Source: Termitomyces sp. T153
Lineage: Eukaryota; Basidiomycota; Agaricomycetes; Agaricales; Lyophyllaceae
Length of the DNA: 64,000 bases
NCBI GenBank assembly: GCA_018296165.2
Contig: JACKQL020000004.1
Location: 930,001-994,000 of the forward strand
Direction: 5' to 3'
The notes beneath the pieces are model-generated. The model saw only the letters and a program-made list of their open reading frames with translations. It was not told the DNA's origin and did not search any database. The position numbers and the translations under genes are program-made. This document shows, piece by piece, positions 53,195 through 63,349 of the stretch; positions within the stretch are counted from its first letter, which is position 1; every line of letters starts with the position of its first letter.

Positions 53195-54338
53195 AAGAGC
53201 TACAGGCCCTTGCCAAAGGCACGGACCGTAGCTCGTATCGATATTGCCGATGATACACTGGCGAAAATGACAAAGACTGTTACTTTTTCGGCTATCAATA
53301 TATTGGCTGCAAGTACACGAGGTTAATGGAAGGCGGAAGCTTCAACGTGGTGACTACGTACAAACAATAAGTTGAGTACAAGGCAATCGCAAGCATGATT
53401 GAGTAATCAGAAATTCCCCAACCCACTTTGAATCCGCCTTTGGGCACAGAAGCCAGCCTCGAGGATAAGTCAAATACGTTCTCGGGAAATCCACACTCAC
53501 CAGACCACATTCATTTTCAGGACGGGCCAACCTCGCCAAAGCCACGGTGTACATTTGCTTTGAAAATTGAGAGATAAGCACCGGTACACACTCCGATTAT
53601 AGGCCCGATTTACTATCATCTTCTTCCTTTCCCCGAAGTCCCTGAGTAATTATTGGATGGAGTTTGATGCATTGATGAATAGTCCCGGGCCATAGTTTTA
53701 TCGCGTAGCCCTACACGTATAGATAGATAAAGATACTCATCCAGCAACCATCCATGATGGCAGTAGTACCGGTCCGAGACTTCGGGAGGACTCATGCCAA
53801 TTGGAGTGCATCTATACTCACGGTACGGATGTACTGGACCGAATGAATTGAATCTGGAGACGACTAATCTCAATACAATCAATTAATTATAGCGCTTGTC
53901 ATTTTTTTGATGCAGGATATGATCGTGATCAGATGTCCGCTCTCAAGTGTGGCGCGTGTTCACGTGGGCATAAGTACATAAACGGCATGCATGTATTACT
54001 TACAAGCAAGTATGGTATTTGATGGAACAAAAATTGCGTATCCATATCTGGGTGTATGCATATGGGTATGTCGGGATGAATGGCTTTAAGGCAGTACAAG
54101 GTGGATCAAAGTCGGAAGCAACTGTGGTGATACAACATGATACAAGAACGGAGGCCGGTATCTTTAGGAGTGATTGGGACTGGGCAGATTAGGAGCGTGT
54201 CATGAAAGAGTGAGACGGGGCGAAGACGGAAAAACGGAAGTCAAAGAGGAGCTCGCATAAATATGTACGCAGGTCATATGTCATATGCGCATGATGTTGT
54301 ACAAGTGAATCCGCCCGTCGGGTATCTATGGTGGTTGA
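53195..54338. other. CpG-rich intergenic region
   Basis: Low-copy sequence with many CpG sites and no convincing gene. Short minus frames at 53295-53882 lack motifs. It includes the 3' flank of the gene at 54339. TATA-like and short palindromic motifs (catatgtcatatg at about 54275) are present without clear meaning. Confidence 0.4.
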
Positions 54339-55085
54339 TTAGGGTAAGTAGCTGAGAGCGACAATCTTGGCGTAGGAAAGCTCTGTATGGTGATTCTGGG
54401 TATCATTGTCGTCTGCGTCTGAGGCGTAGACGTGTTCCCAAGGCTCGTCAACGTCGAGCTCGGGGGTGGTTATATCGTCGAGCACGATAACAGAGCGGAT
54501 GGGGGGCACGACTTCAAAGTCTTGCTCTATGTGTGGAGATTAGCAACGCGCATGTGAAAAGAACACGAATATGGTGATTATAAATGACGCAAATGGACAC
54601 GACTTACCGCGACCACGACGCGGCTTCCGTGCGATAAGCAAGTCGCTTAGCGTGACCTCGGCCCGACGCGCACTCTCCCGTTCCCGCTCTGCATCCTCAG
54701 GCGCCCCCACACGTAACGAAAGCGATCTCGCCTCCCCCCACTCAACTTGGCTCTCCTCCACCCCCAGCTCATCATCCCCCGAGTCGTCCACACGTCCCCA
54801 TGCCCCGACATTCTTCCAAGTCGACTGCTGCTGCTGCTGCTGTGGCTTGACGTGGACCTGCGCCTTCGCCTTCGCCTCGGCCTTGCGGGCCCTGCGAACG
54901 AAGAGAGCAGCGGCCTTCTTGAGCCGCTGCCTATCGCGCTCCAATGTACGGGACTCTTTGAGGCTCGGCGTTGGTGGTGGAGACTTGGATAGCGGCGGCG
55001 GCTGTGGCTGCAGTGGACTGGCGTGGATATTCTCCTCGTCGTCAGGAGACTTTGCACGGGAGACGTCGTTGGTGGGGCAATACAT
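54339..55085 (-). CDS. Hypothetical protein with basic helix and poly-Q, 2 exons
   Basis: Model: complement(join(54339..54526, 54608..55085)), 221 aa, with an 81-nt GTAAGT...CATAG intron. The start is the ATG at 55085, with TATATA about 40 bp upstream. The N-terminus is Ser/Pro-rich. A basic helical segment (LERDRQRLKKAAALFVRRARKAEAKAKAQ, residues about 48-76) is followed by a poly-Gln run, then an acidic stretch (RVDDSGDDELGVEESQ). A short helix with RRAEVTLSDLLIARKPRRGRG leads to the C-terminal exon, which is acidic and ends AKIVALSYLP. I do not recognise the family. The charged, low-complexity make-up suggests a nuclear or scaffold role, but this is a guess. It is divergent to the zinc-finger gene at 55626. 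The frame also extends to a GTG at 55154, rejected as a start. Confidence 0.75.
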
Positions 55086-55625
55086 GGTGGTTGGGGAAGA
55101 GGGATGGGGAAACGAAGGGGGCCTTATATAGAGTCGGCCGTGACTCAGACCCACTTTGGCCTAGTCGCGTCATAAGTGTGCGTTTTTGTACTGGTCACGT
55201 TTGTCGCACCGGCTGCTCCCGCCGATTCGCTAGCAGCCCGCCGAGTCCTGTTTATAGTAATCAGCTTAGGTGCTAAACAGTCAATCACAAGCTCTGACAT
55301 ATATAAGTACCTGATCTTTTTTCAACCAGTTGGAGTCTACATACTTTGATCACAACGATTTGATGTCCTTCCACTTTGATAGGCGCCGTAACTACTCCCG
55401 TGTCCTTTTCACAATACAAACTGGCTTCAGGATACACGCCTCTGCAGCTTAGTGACGACAAATGGACAGAGAGTTTTTCTGTACGAGACAAAACAAGCTT
55501 CCTCCTCATCGAGGCTTCAAAAAAAGCTGACTCAGCCTAAATGACCTGACGATTTTGTTTTCCATTCCCCGGCCCCTTTATCACAACTTTTTTCACTCCT
55601 GTCGAATTACAACCTTTTTTCACTC
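55086..55625. promoter_or_regulatory. Shared upstream region of two divergent genes
   Basis: 540 bp between divergent ATGs at 55085 (minus) and 55626 (plus). TATATA at about 55124-55130 is placed for the minus gene. Pyrimidine-rich tracts lie just before the plus ATG, as is common at basidiomycete promoters. Start sites are not known. Confidence 0.5.
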
Positions 55626-56547
55626 ATGTCCCCAATGCCATACTGCGACCGCTGCGACAGACATTTCAACTCTTGGCACGCTCTATATCAGCACAAGTCG
55701 AACTCCCCTCGGCACAACCCCACCTCGACGGGGCTCAAAGAACATTGGGTTCAGCTCCCCCTCCATTACTACTGCCAGCGCTGCGATGAGCATTTTAACG
55801 ATATCGATGAACTTAAGGACCATTACGATGACGCGCACTATTGGTGTCGTGACTGCAACAGCTTCTTCGTCAACGAGACAGGGCTTCACGAGCACTACCG
55901 CCAGTCTCCTCAGCACCACTACTGTGCCGCATGCAGGTGCCCTTTCCAAAGTGCGAGCAACCTCCGATCGGTACGTCTCCTTCCACAACTCCTCGCAGCC
56001 CTTCACTAATCACCTAAATATAAATCTATATATACAGCACTCCGCCGTCCACCGCCCGCGCGACGTCCCCTGCCGCGGTAAAGGCTGTACCCTGACCTTC
56101 GTCTCCGTCTCCTCCATGCTCCTCCACCTCGAATCTGGCGCCTGCGTCTCCGGCCTCACGCGTCGTATCATCGACGCCAAAATCCGTGAATGGGACCGCT
56201 CCAACATCATCACCGACCCCACGCGTCTCCTCACTTCCTCCTCGCCCCACGCCCACTCCCAAACAACCTACTACGCCACCGACGCAGCATGGAACGGATC
56301 CGCGTATGAGTGCTATTTGTGCCACGGCAAGTACAAGAGTCTCGCGGCGCTGAATCAGCATCTTGCGAGCCCGAGACATCAGGATAAGGTGTATGTGTGC
56401 CCGCAGGCGACGTGTAGAGTCAAGTTCACGACACTGAGTGCGTTGTGCCAGCATATTGAGAGTGAGAGGTGTGGGGTGCATCGCTTTAGGGAGGTTAAAC
56501 TTGCTATGGATGGGATTGTGGGTCAGATGAGCAGGTTGACGATGTAG
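55626..56547 (+). CDS. Multi-C2H2 zinc-finger protein, 2 exons
   Basis: Model: join(55626..55970, 56038..56547), 284 aa, with one 67-nt GTACGT...TACAG intron in phase 0. There are about seven C2H2-like fingers: YCDRCDRHF...H...H, YCQRCDEHF...H...H, WCRDCNSFF...H...H, YCAACRCPF...H (split by the intron), PCRGKGCTLTF...H, YECYLCHGKY...H...H and YVCPQATCRVKF...H. The last two, followed by a C-G-V-H-R-F ending, match a common agaricomycete C2H2 family with widely spaced second histidines. The protein is likely nuclear, binding nucleic acid; its targets are unknown. Keeping the intron in frame would give a longer frame starting at 55555, but the splice signals and finger continuity favour removal. 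CpG-rich, low-copy. Confidence 0.85.
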
Positions 56548-56963
56548 AGGGAAAATGGGTGTTTGTTTTTTCTCTTGAACATTATGCCTTGTGGGCATTT
56601 TGTTAAACGTGCGCCGGCGGTTTTTGGACGCGTAGAGGGGCAGGTATACCTCAGACGGACGCGCGAAACTTTTTCTTGGACGGAAGGATAACAGAACGGA
56701 AGGATAACAGAATTTGGAATTCGAAAAAAAAATACTTTGAAAGTGTAAGGCATACATACTTTATTTTCGTGTACATAATTTGCAGTAATACGGCTCGAGT
56801 AACTATGTAGCTATAGGTCAAGAGGTCAAGCGGCTAGTCATAGATCATAATTTTCGTTATGTAGTCATTTCTAGCATTCCTTTCTGGCGTTTTTTTTTAT
56901 CTCGTCTTTTCGATCCGATGTTTAGTCTCTAGATACATTGCCAAACAACGCTCTCGCACGTAA
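56548..56963. other. Intergenic region between the zinc-finger gene and tRNA-Thr
   Basis: Contains the zinc-finger gene's 3' flank. The short direct repeat 'cggaaggataacagaa' occurs twice in tandem (56681-56711). AT-rich tracts precede the tRNA gene. No gene was found. Confidence 0.45.
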
Positions 56964-57054
56964 TCCCTCTTAGCTCAGTGGTAGAGCGCGTCACTAGTAT
57001 GGGGACCGTACATGCGAAATGACGAGGTCAGTCGTTCAAGTCGGCTAGAGGGAA
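56964..57054 (+). tRNA. tRNA-Thr(AGT) with 19-nt intron
   Basis: Acceptor TCCCTCT/AGAGGGA is perfect; the D-arm, anticodon stem CGTCA/TGACG and T-arm AGTCG-TTCAAGT-CGGCT are intact. Anticodon AGT is at 56996-56998, with an intron at about 57000-57018. The exons equal those of the gene at 2739-2838; the introns share no clear sequence and differ in length (19 versus 28 nt). Confidence 0.93.
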
Positions 57055-57467
57055 TAAACCATATTGTTTGTTGTTTTGTCTTGAGATCAAGACAGCTGCT
57101 TCTCATCTCGACCATTGATGGTTTAGGGGTTTATTCGACATGACTGTTCGGACTTGAATTCAACACCTCAAGGTCGGAGTGAAGAGTGTCGTCATCTGTG
57201 TTGTGGCATGGTTGTTCAGAAATATGTGTGTACATCCAATTGGTGGAGTTTTTGCAAAAATAATATTTACACTTGGTTGAATCTACAACTTTGTAACAGT
57301 AAAGGTATTACTATATAAGTGTCTTACAAGCTTGGTAGATGTCAATAGTTGAGAGAAGCACATATGAACTATCTGGATAGATGGAAGTGGAAGCATTATC
57401 CAATTGTTGTTGTCATCATTGCTTTTGGAGATATATTGACAAGTGAGGAAAAGCTTCTTGATTGGCT
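57055..57467. other. Spacer, turning CpG-poor
   Basis: The CpG-rich island ends about 100 bp after the tRNA gene. The remainder is CpG-poor with no recognised feature. Confidence 0.35.
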
Positions 57468-57672
57468 TCATATAGTTTTGAATTTCCTAGGATAATGCCT
57501 ATCTGTCTTGGGCTTGACTCTTGGCCTAGCCTTATGAACAACAGTAAATTCATTCTCCTCCTCATTCTTGGCAATGCATTTGAATTCCCCAGGATGGTCC
57601 ATCTTCCATTCAAGGAACCTCTCACCAACTGGTGCTGCATACAAAAACTTGTGGCTTACCTGATCCCCTGAC
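57468..57672 (-). pseudogene. F-box gene C-terminal fragment
   Basis: The minus frame FLYAAPVGERFLEWKMDHPGEFKCIAKNEEENEFTVVHKARP matches the C-terminus of the intact gene at 61059 (AALPVERFLDWKMANPEGFEHMEEDDGENEFVAARKAR). Only about 65 codons are present. It is CpG-depleted. It is a third member of the local family, truncated by the adjacent Tc1 remnant. Confidence 0.72.
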
Positions 57673-57689
57673 ATCAAACTCATATCACT

Positions 57690-59070
57690 TGTGAATGCAC
57701 CTGAAAAAGAAGCTGAATGAATATCAAACACTACCAAAGGGAGTGTCACAACCTGTCCCCTGGACCCCTGCACATCGTCCAGCAACCTCCCATTCCCCAA
57801 AACCCCCAATGCTCTGCCGAACTTCCCCCCATGCCCCGCGCCTATTTCGATTAGCCCTGACACACCCTTGGCTAACTCCGATGCCTCCCTGGCTAACTCC
57901 GACGGCCCCCTGGCCAACTTCAACACCTTCCCTGCAGCCACTGACACTTACCCTGGATCTCCCGAACCCCAAGAACCACCCCCACTGTTCCTGATCTTCA
58001 CCACCCATCATCAACTCAACACCCGGGCTCCTCCAACCCATTCTGGAGTATCACGACAACCTCGGGCCGACCCGCATTCCCAAATGATCCCATCAACATA
58101 TCAACACGGCCTGACCCTTGATTGCAACCAACACCTGCCAACTCTGTCGAGCTCTGCCAAGCCCCACTGCCACAGCCAACGTACTCCGAAGTTCTCCAGT
58201 AGTCAGTATATAAGACGTCGAGTAGCTCTTCATACTCTAGTCTTGATATTACCTACCTATTGTTAATGTTACCTATGGTCTGATTGTTTTCTTTCTCGTG
58301 TTCCGTGTTCCGTGTCTTGTTTTCCTTACTCTCAGTCTCCTGGTCTTATCTCAGTCTCCCGGTCTTATCTCAGTCTCCCGGTCTCGTCTTGTCTCCATTT
58401 TGTTATCATTCTTGTTATCGTTTCGTATCTCTGCTCAAATCTATTCTTGTTCCATCTCGACTCCATTTCATTTTGTCCGACGCTGTCTTGGTGACTCCAT
58501 CCGGCCATTGTGCCCAAGTCTTCCTCAGCCTTAACAACCTCACAAACTCCGCGATTACAATTACAAACCCCGACCACTCTTTCACCAGATCCAAACCTCA
58601 CTCTTCACTTGGTTCCAGACTCCATCAACCCCAATTGATCTTCCATCAAACCCCGGCTCCGCTCCCATTGATCACATAGCCTCCTACCCCTTCGCGTCCA
58701 CGAATCTCCCATACGGTCTTCTGCCTGAACCCTGCCAAGCCCGTCCTGTTTCCTCGCAATCCGACTTCTCAGGACCTCCCCGGACCTGTTCGGATCACAC
58801 CCCACCGACTATCCACACAAGCAATCAGTGTCCAGAACGTTTTCGAGTGTCCGGTTGCCAGTGCAAGGGGATCACACCCGCCTAGTAAGGACTCGCCCAG
58901 TGCAGCTGAGCCCCCGTGGTCAGCGGAACCTGACAGGAAGTGCATGAGCTGTGGAAAAGAGTGGCAGAGGAATGGAATAACATCCCTCCAGAAACATGCC
59001 CAATCTGATAAAAAGCATGCCAAGGAGGATTCAGGCCAAAGGAAGACATACCAAGTATTTCTTAGAATTC
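57690..59070 (+). pseudogene. Tc1/mariner transposase C-terminal remnant split by a solo LTR
   Basis: HLKKKLNEYQTLPKG (57696-57740) continues after the LTR as VHELWKRVAEEWNNIPPETC and, after a frame change, I-SMPRRIQA and KGRHTKY (58939-59060). This is the C-terminal end of Tc1-type transposases (L..L..Y......ELW.RV..EW..IP...C..LI.SMPRRI.A....G..TKY). The rest of the transposase and its TIRs were not found nearby. Confidence 0.75.
57744..58935 (+). repeat. Solo LTR A (E/F family) inside the Tc1 remnant
   Basis: 1192 bp, TGTCACAACCTG...AACCTGACA, flanked by GGGAG (57739-57743) and GGAAG (58936-58940), a 5-bp duplication with one transition. It carries TATATAAG about 30 nt before AGTCTTGATATTACC. 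CpG content is intermediate between element F and solo LTR C, so its age is intermediate. Confidence 0.87.
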
Positions 59071-59181
59071 TGATAAGGGTCAAAAAACTGTCCCAATAAC
59101 TGAATAATTTGTTTGATTTATTACACAACCAATTTTCATCAGAATCACATGACTCAGGACTTATTTTGAAGTGAAGATATA

Positions 59182-60131
59182 CAGTTGCAGACAAGGAAAC
59201 TCAACAAATATTTTGACCTAATTTCTACAGACTATCTCACATATTAGATACATTTTGAGTGCATACAAATCACAAGAAGACATCAATGACCTGGGCCCCA
59301 CAAGCTGTTTTGTCTCAAACAGGGTGGGGGGGTAAGAGTACCTCTAAAATATTGGCTATATCTGATAAAAATCTTGAAAATCACAGAAAAATGTGGAATC
59401 AATTCCTTTTGCTGTGCTGATTATGATTCAAAATCTGAGAGAGGAATTAATGAGCAGTTGGGCAGGCAAATAATTGGAGATTTAGCATTGGACCTACATT
59501 GATCTTGCAGTGATCTTCAGATTCAGATCCTTTCAGATCTCAGTTCCAATGCCCAAGCCTTGTTGTGGTCAAAAGCCAAAGGTGAAGTGCAATATCCATG
59601 GCCTGCATAGCCAACAGACTCAAAAGTCTCCAGAGGCTAATCTCAATCATGCTCAATCACCACTGGATCTTGAGGTCAATAAGAGTGATTGCCTCTATAA
59701 AAGTCTGAATTTCTGTGACTAGTCAGTAGTAATAGTATGGAATTGGCATGGAAAAATACATAGCATCTGACACCAAATGGCCTACTATCAAACATTTTGG
59801 ACTTAAAGCTAAGATTAGACATAACATTGCCTGGTAGATAAGTTTCCTCTCTTTAACTCTTGTTAAATCCTCTTATTGAGCTACACATCAGAAAACCAAT
59901 TTAGGATGACCGCGTTTAGATCACATGACTAAGTAAACTTCCAATCAATACCAGCATCAGTTAACATCCACTCTGTAATGAGCCAAAATTTTGGCTGTAC
60001 CCAATTGCTTGTGGGAAAACCCTCAGATATGTGTTTTTAGATGCATTTTAACATTCTGAGTCTGATCCTGTACTTAGTTTGCCTCAAAAAATTGAGATAT
60101 CCCACTTGTTGAGTTTGCTTGTCCACAACTG
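59182..60131. mobile_element. Tc1/mariner-like non-autonomous element (950 bp)
   Basis: The left end TA-CAGTTGCAGACAAGGAAACTCAAC (from 59180) and right end GTTGAGTTTGCTTGTCCACAACTG-TA (to 60133) are inverted repeats matching at about 22 of 26 positions, each bordered by TA, the Tc1/mariner target. The interior is CpG-poor and has no transposase. The frame at 59510-59722 has no motif. Confidence 0.7.
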
Positions 60132-61058
60132 TAGGAGCTTTACATATATTAATTTGGGGATTGACCTGGCCATAGTCTTTACAACATTGAGTTTAATCTA
60201 CTGTATTTGAAAATAACAAAGAAACTATGAAGCTTTTCAAGAGTTTCTTAAAATTTCTATTTACTATTTAAGATCAGACTGTTGAGCAAAGTCTCAATGT
60301 TTAACAAGATACCTCTGTGCATCAAAGGAGAAGAATATTTGACCATTCATATAAGATCTTTGTCAATTGATGTACAAATATAAAGTCTCCATCAAAGAAT
60401 TTTGAAATAACCTCCTCCATTTGGTTATTTGACAAAGATTTTAAATGGCTGGTCAAATACTTCTTCCCTCTTATTCACACACTTGTCAAAGATTTCATTA
60501 TTCTTTGTATAACCTGATCTTCAATATCAAACAAAAGCTCCTTGCAAAATATTATAATTTTTATTTAATTTTTGTCTGAGGGTATAATGTAGATCGCTGA
60601 AACATTGTAAATCAATCTATGATACTTCTTTATGGTTTCATCAGAAACACACCAGGAGAATCTTGGGTTTAATGCACCCAGTGTACTACTACTGCAGTTG
60701 GCACATAGCAGGTCACATATCCGTCACTCTACACTTCGGCAGATCACGTATCCGTCACTCCACATGACCATAAGTGACCAAATACCGTTTCAGGATGACG
60801 TCTCGCATTTTGCGATCAAAAATACTTGATGGAGTAATGACCTCACAAGTCGATGTCAAGAAGGAAGTCGACAGATTCTGGGTCTTTTCACTCATTTCAC
60901 TCAATTCAGGTACAAAAATGTTTTATTATAGAATATAGAGTAGCTGAGAAAAGAACATAGGTATTTTCAAGATATCAGAAAGTGCCGACTGACGGGGTGA
61001 CTCTATAGTAGGGGATAGTATTAATACAAAACCTGAAAGTATTCGTTCAGAAAAGTTC
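60132..61058. other. Intergenic region, CpG recovering toward the F-box gene
   Basis: AT-rich up to about 60690, then CpG-containing. Two near-copies of 'gcagatcacgtatccgtcactc' ('gcaggtcacatatccgtcactc') lie at about 60707-60762. It includes the 3' flank of the F-box gene. No gene was found. Confidence 0.4.
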
Positions 61059-63349
61059 TTAGCCATCAGAATCGGCGTTCACATCCACATCCATGTCTTC
61101 ATTGACACCTGTACACTGCGCGTTCCTGTTTGACCTAGCCTTACGAGCAGCAACGAATTCGTTCTCCCCATCGTCCTCCTCCATGTGTTCGAAGCCCTCA
61201 GGATTCGCCATCTTCCAATCAAGGAATCTCTCAACAGGCAGCGCTGCATGAGAAAAATCAAGGATCTCGATAAGACGTCCACCCCCAATCGTCAAACACA
61301 CTCTTCCAATACTCTGGTCCCACGCGATCGCACCAAGACCGTGGACCCGATACCGAGCTGCAGCCTCCAACCCAATATCGAGCTGAGTGTAAACGTTATT
61401 CGGCATCCTCTTGTAGTTATGCCTTTCGACAGTGGAGTCGCGCTGCACGCGCGCTAGAGGGTACCAGTCGGACTGAAATTCAGGGCTAATGTATCGACGT
61501 AGAGATGTCAAGGAAGGTGTGGCGGTACGGTCGGTCCTTTCAGTCGTGTAGACGAGGGAACGGAACACTCCAGGAAGAACGTGCCCAATGTATGGGTCAG
61601 CATCATGTCTGGTTTGTTTCGTGACCGTGATACCATGGATGTCATAGATGTACTTCAATTTGGGTGTCCGCACTTCTTCTGGCCATATGTGCCAATGAGC
61701 GACACATTGAGGTGATGTCATTTCGGCAAAGACAGAGATCGGGGGCAAGGATTGAGAAGAGGCTTGAAGAGTAAAATCACTCTGACCGTCCGAAGGCCAA
61801 ATATCGTCCGTCATGTGAACAACTTGAACATTACCTACTGGTAAAACTAGACAACCGGCCCTGGGAGTAGCGAAGGTGACTTCTCCTTGGATGGTATCCT
61901 TCGGCATATCTAATATTTCAATACCATGGGCATGCCTTTCAGCTAAACGATGAGGTTCGGGATGATCGGGATCTAACTGTTGACCAGTCACTATTGTGCG
62001 CCAGATAAGCACTTGATTCTGTTCGGGGATATGACGAACAGCTTTGACCCATTGTTTCTGTAAATACTTTAGTCAATGCAGGCGGCGTACCTAAACCTGA
62101 CATACCATACTAGGATGGAGATTCACAGCCCTGTTTGCACCATGTGGATAGACATGAGGTTGACAAACTAGAACGCATGGTTGACGAGGATGTTCCAGGT
62201 TGACGATGACAATATAATCTTGACCGTTTGGAAGAGCTTCCTGGACAATACTTGCGTGAGCAACACCTGATTGACTGTATAATGACAGCTGCGCAGTGGG
62301 CGTCTTCAACTGCAATTGCACCGTCTGTATGAAAGGTTTATATCGACCGTCCGATGACCAAAACTTGTGCTTTGTCGTTTCTGAGCCAGTAGGATCCCGA
62401 TGAACACTTGCCAATAACTCAAGCGTGCTCAGATCCACATGGACACATCTTAAAAGATGTGAGATTGAAGCAGGTGGATCAATAGTGGCGTTGTTAGCAA
62501 ATTTTGCCGGATCAATACTACAATGAAGGTTTAACTTAAACATGGGAAGACTCTGATTGAGCCGATCAATACCTACTTTGCTGGCCCGCCCTCGTTGAGT
62601 ACTCGACAGAGATGAGCGATCATAATTACAGGCTTGTCTTTATAAATCATATACTTGGCTTGAAGTTGATAAGCTTTCGTCGGGATTTGGCATCTAGCCA
62701 GAATATGAGGTCCACTTGGATGATCGAGGTGGTACAGTGCGATGAAGAACCGATAATTATCCCTGATTGACGCAACGAGATATTTACCGCCAGGAAGAAG
62801 CTTCATGTCAAGCACTTCAAGGTTTGCATCGAGGAACTTCGTAGAGACGACAGTAGGCTGTCTCTTACGCCAGTTGTCTTCTATTGAGACAGCTCGCGAA
62901 ACAAGCTGTTCGAATTCGTAATCCGAGCTTTGAACAGAATAACTCAATGTTGGGCGGATTGGGGGAAGAGGAATTCTAAGTTCCTGTAGAAAACGCTTCC
63001 ATATCAAGGGTTCATGGGTGAGATGAAAATAGTATTTGTTGACCTGTACAAGTCGTGTCAACCTTGTAGAGAACGATGACAAGTAAGACCTACTCTTCGT
63101 AGAGCCAAGATATCCTCGAGTTGTAGGTGGGGACTGATATTATCTACGAAAATGTCCAGGGGAAAATTTGCTGCAGCGGAGGTCGGGTTGGGTTGGGCGA
63201 AGAAACGAAGGACCTTTGCATAGATTCCCGAGTCCATTTCTGAAAGATAAAGAAGCCTAGCAGTAATATCACTGCCAGTGAGTGGTCGGTTGGGGAGGAA
63301 CGTTATAGAACTTACCCGTCTCATTGCTACTTGAGGATTTTATAGGCAT
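61059..63349 (-). CDS. F-box protein, 5 exons, intact
   Basis: Model: complement(join(61059..62057, 62097..62517, 62577..63043, 63094..63239, 63316..63349)), 688 aa. Introns are 39, 59, 50 and 76 nt, all GT-AG, and frame is kept throughout. The F-box is at about residues 36-80 (FPLDIFVDNISPHLQLEDIL, then ALRRVNKYYFHLTHEPLIWKRFL), a canonical agaricomycete type that should bind Skp1 in an SCF ubiquitin ligase. The remaining 600 residues have short repeated beta-like segments (LEVLDMKLLPGGKYLVASIRD, FFIALYHLD, ARYRVHGLGAIAWDQSIGRVCL, RLIEILDFSHA), consistent with a propeller-like substrate-binding region; this is inference. The tail is acidic (DMDVDVNADSDG). The start at 63349 follows from exon 1 splicing in frame to exon 2. 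Two decayed relatives lie at 46690-49860 and 57468-57672; this copy keeps CpG and an open frame. Confidence 0.85.

Noticed and set aside
55086..55154. N-terminal extension of the 221-aa protein
   Set aside because: It also begins with GTG and overlaps the TATA box; the ATG at 55085 is better placed.
55555..56547. Single-exon 330-codon frame over the zinc-finger gene
   Set aside because: It reads the first exon in a different frame without zinc-finger motifs and treats the intron as coding. The spliced model keeps all fingers in register.
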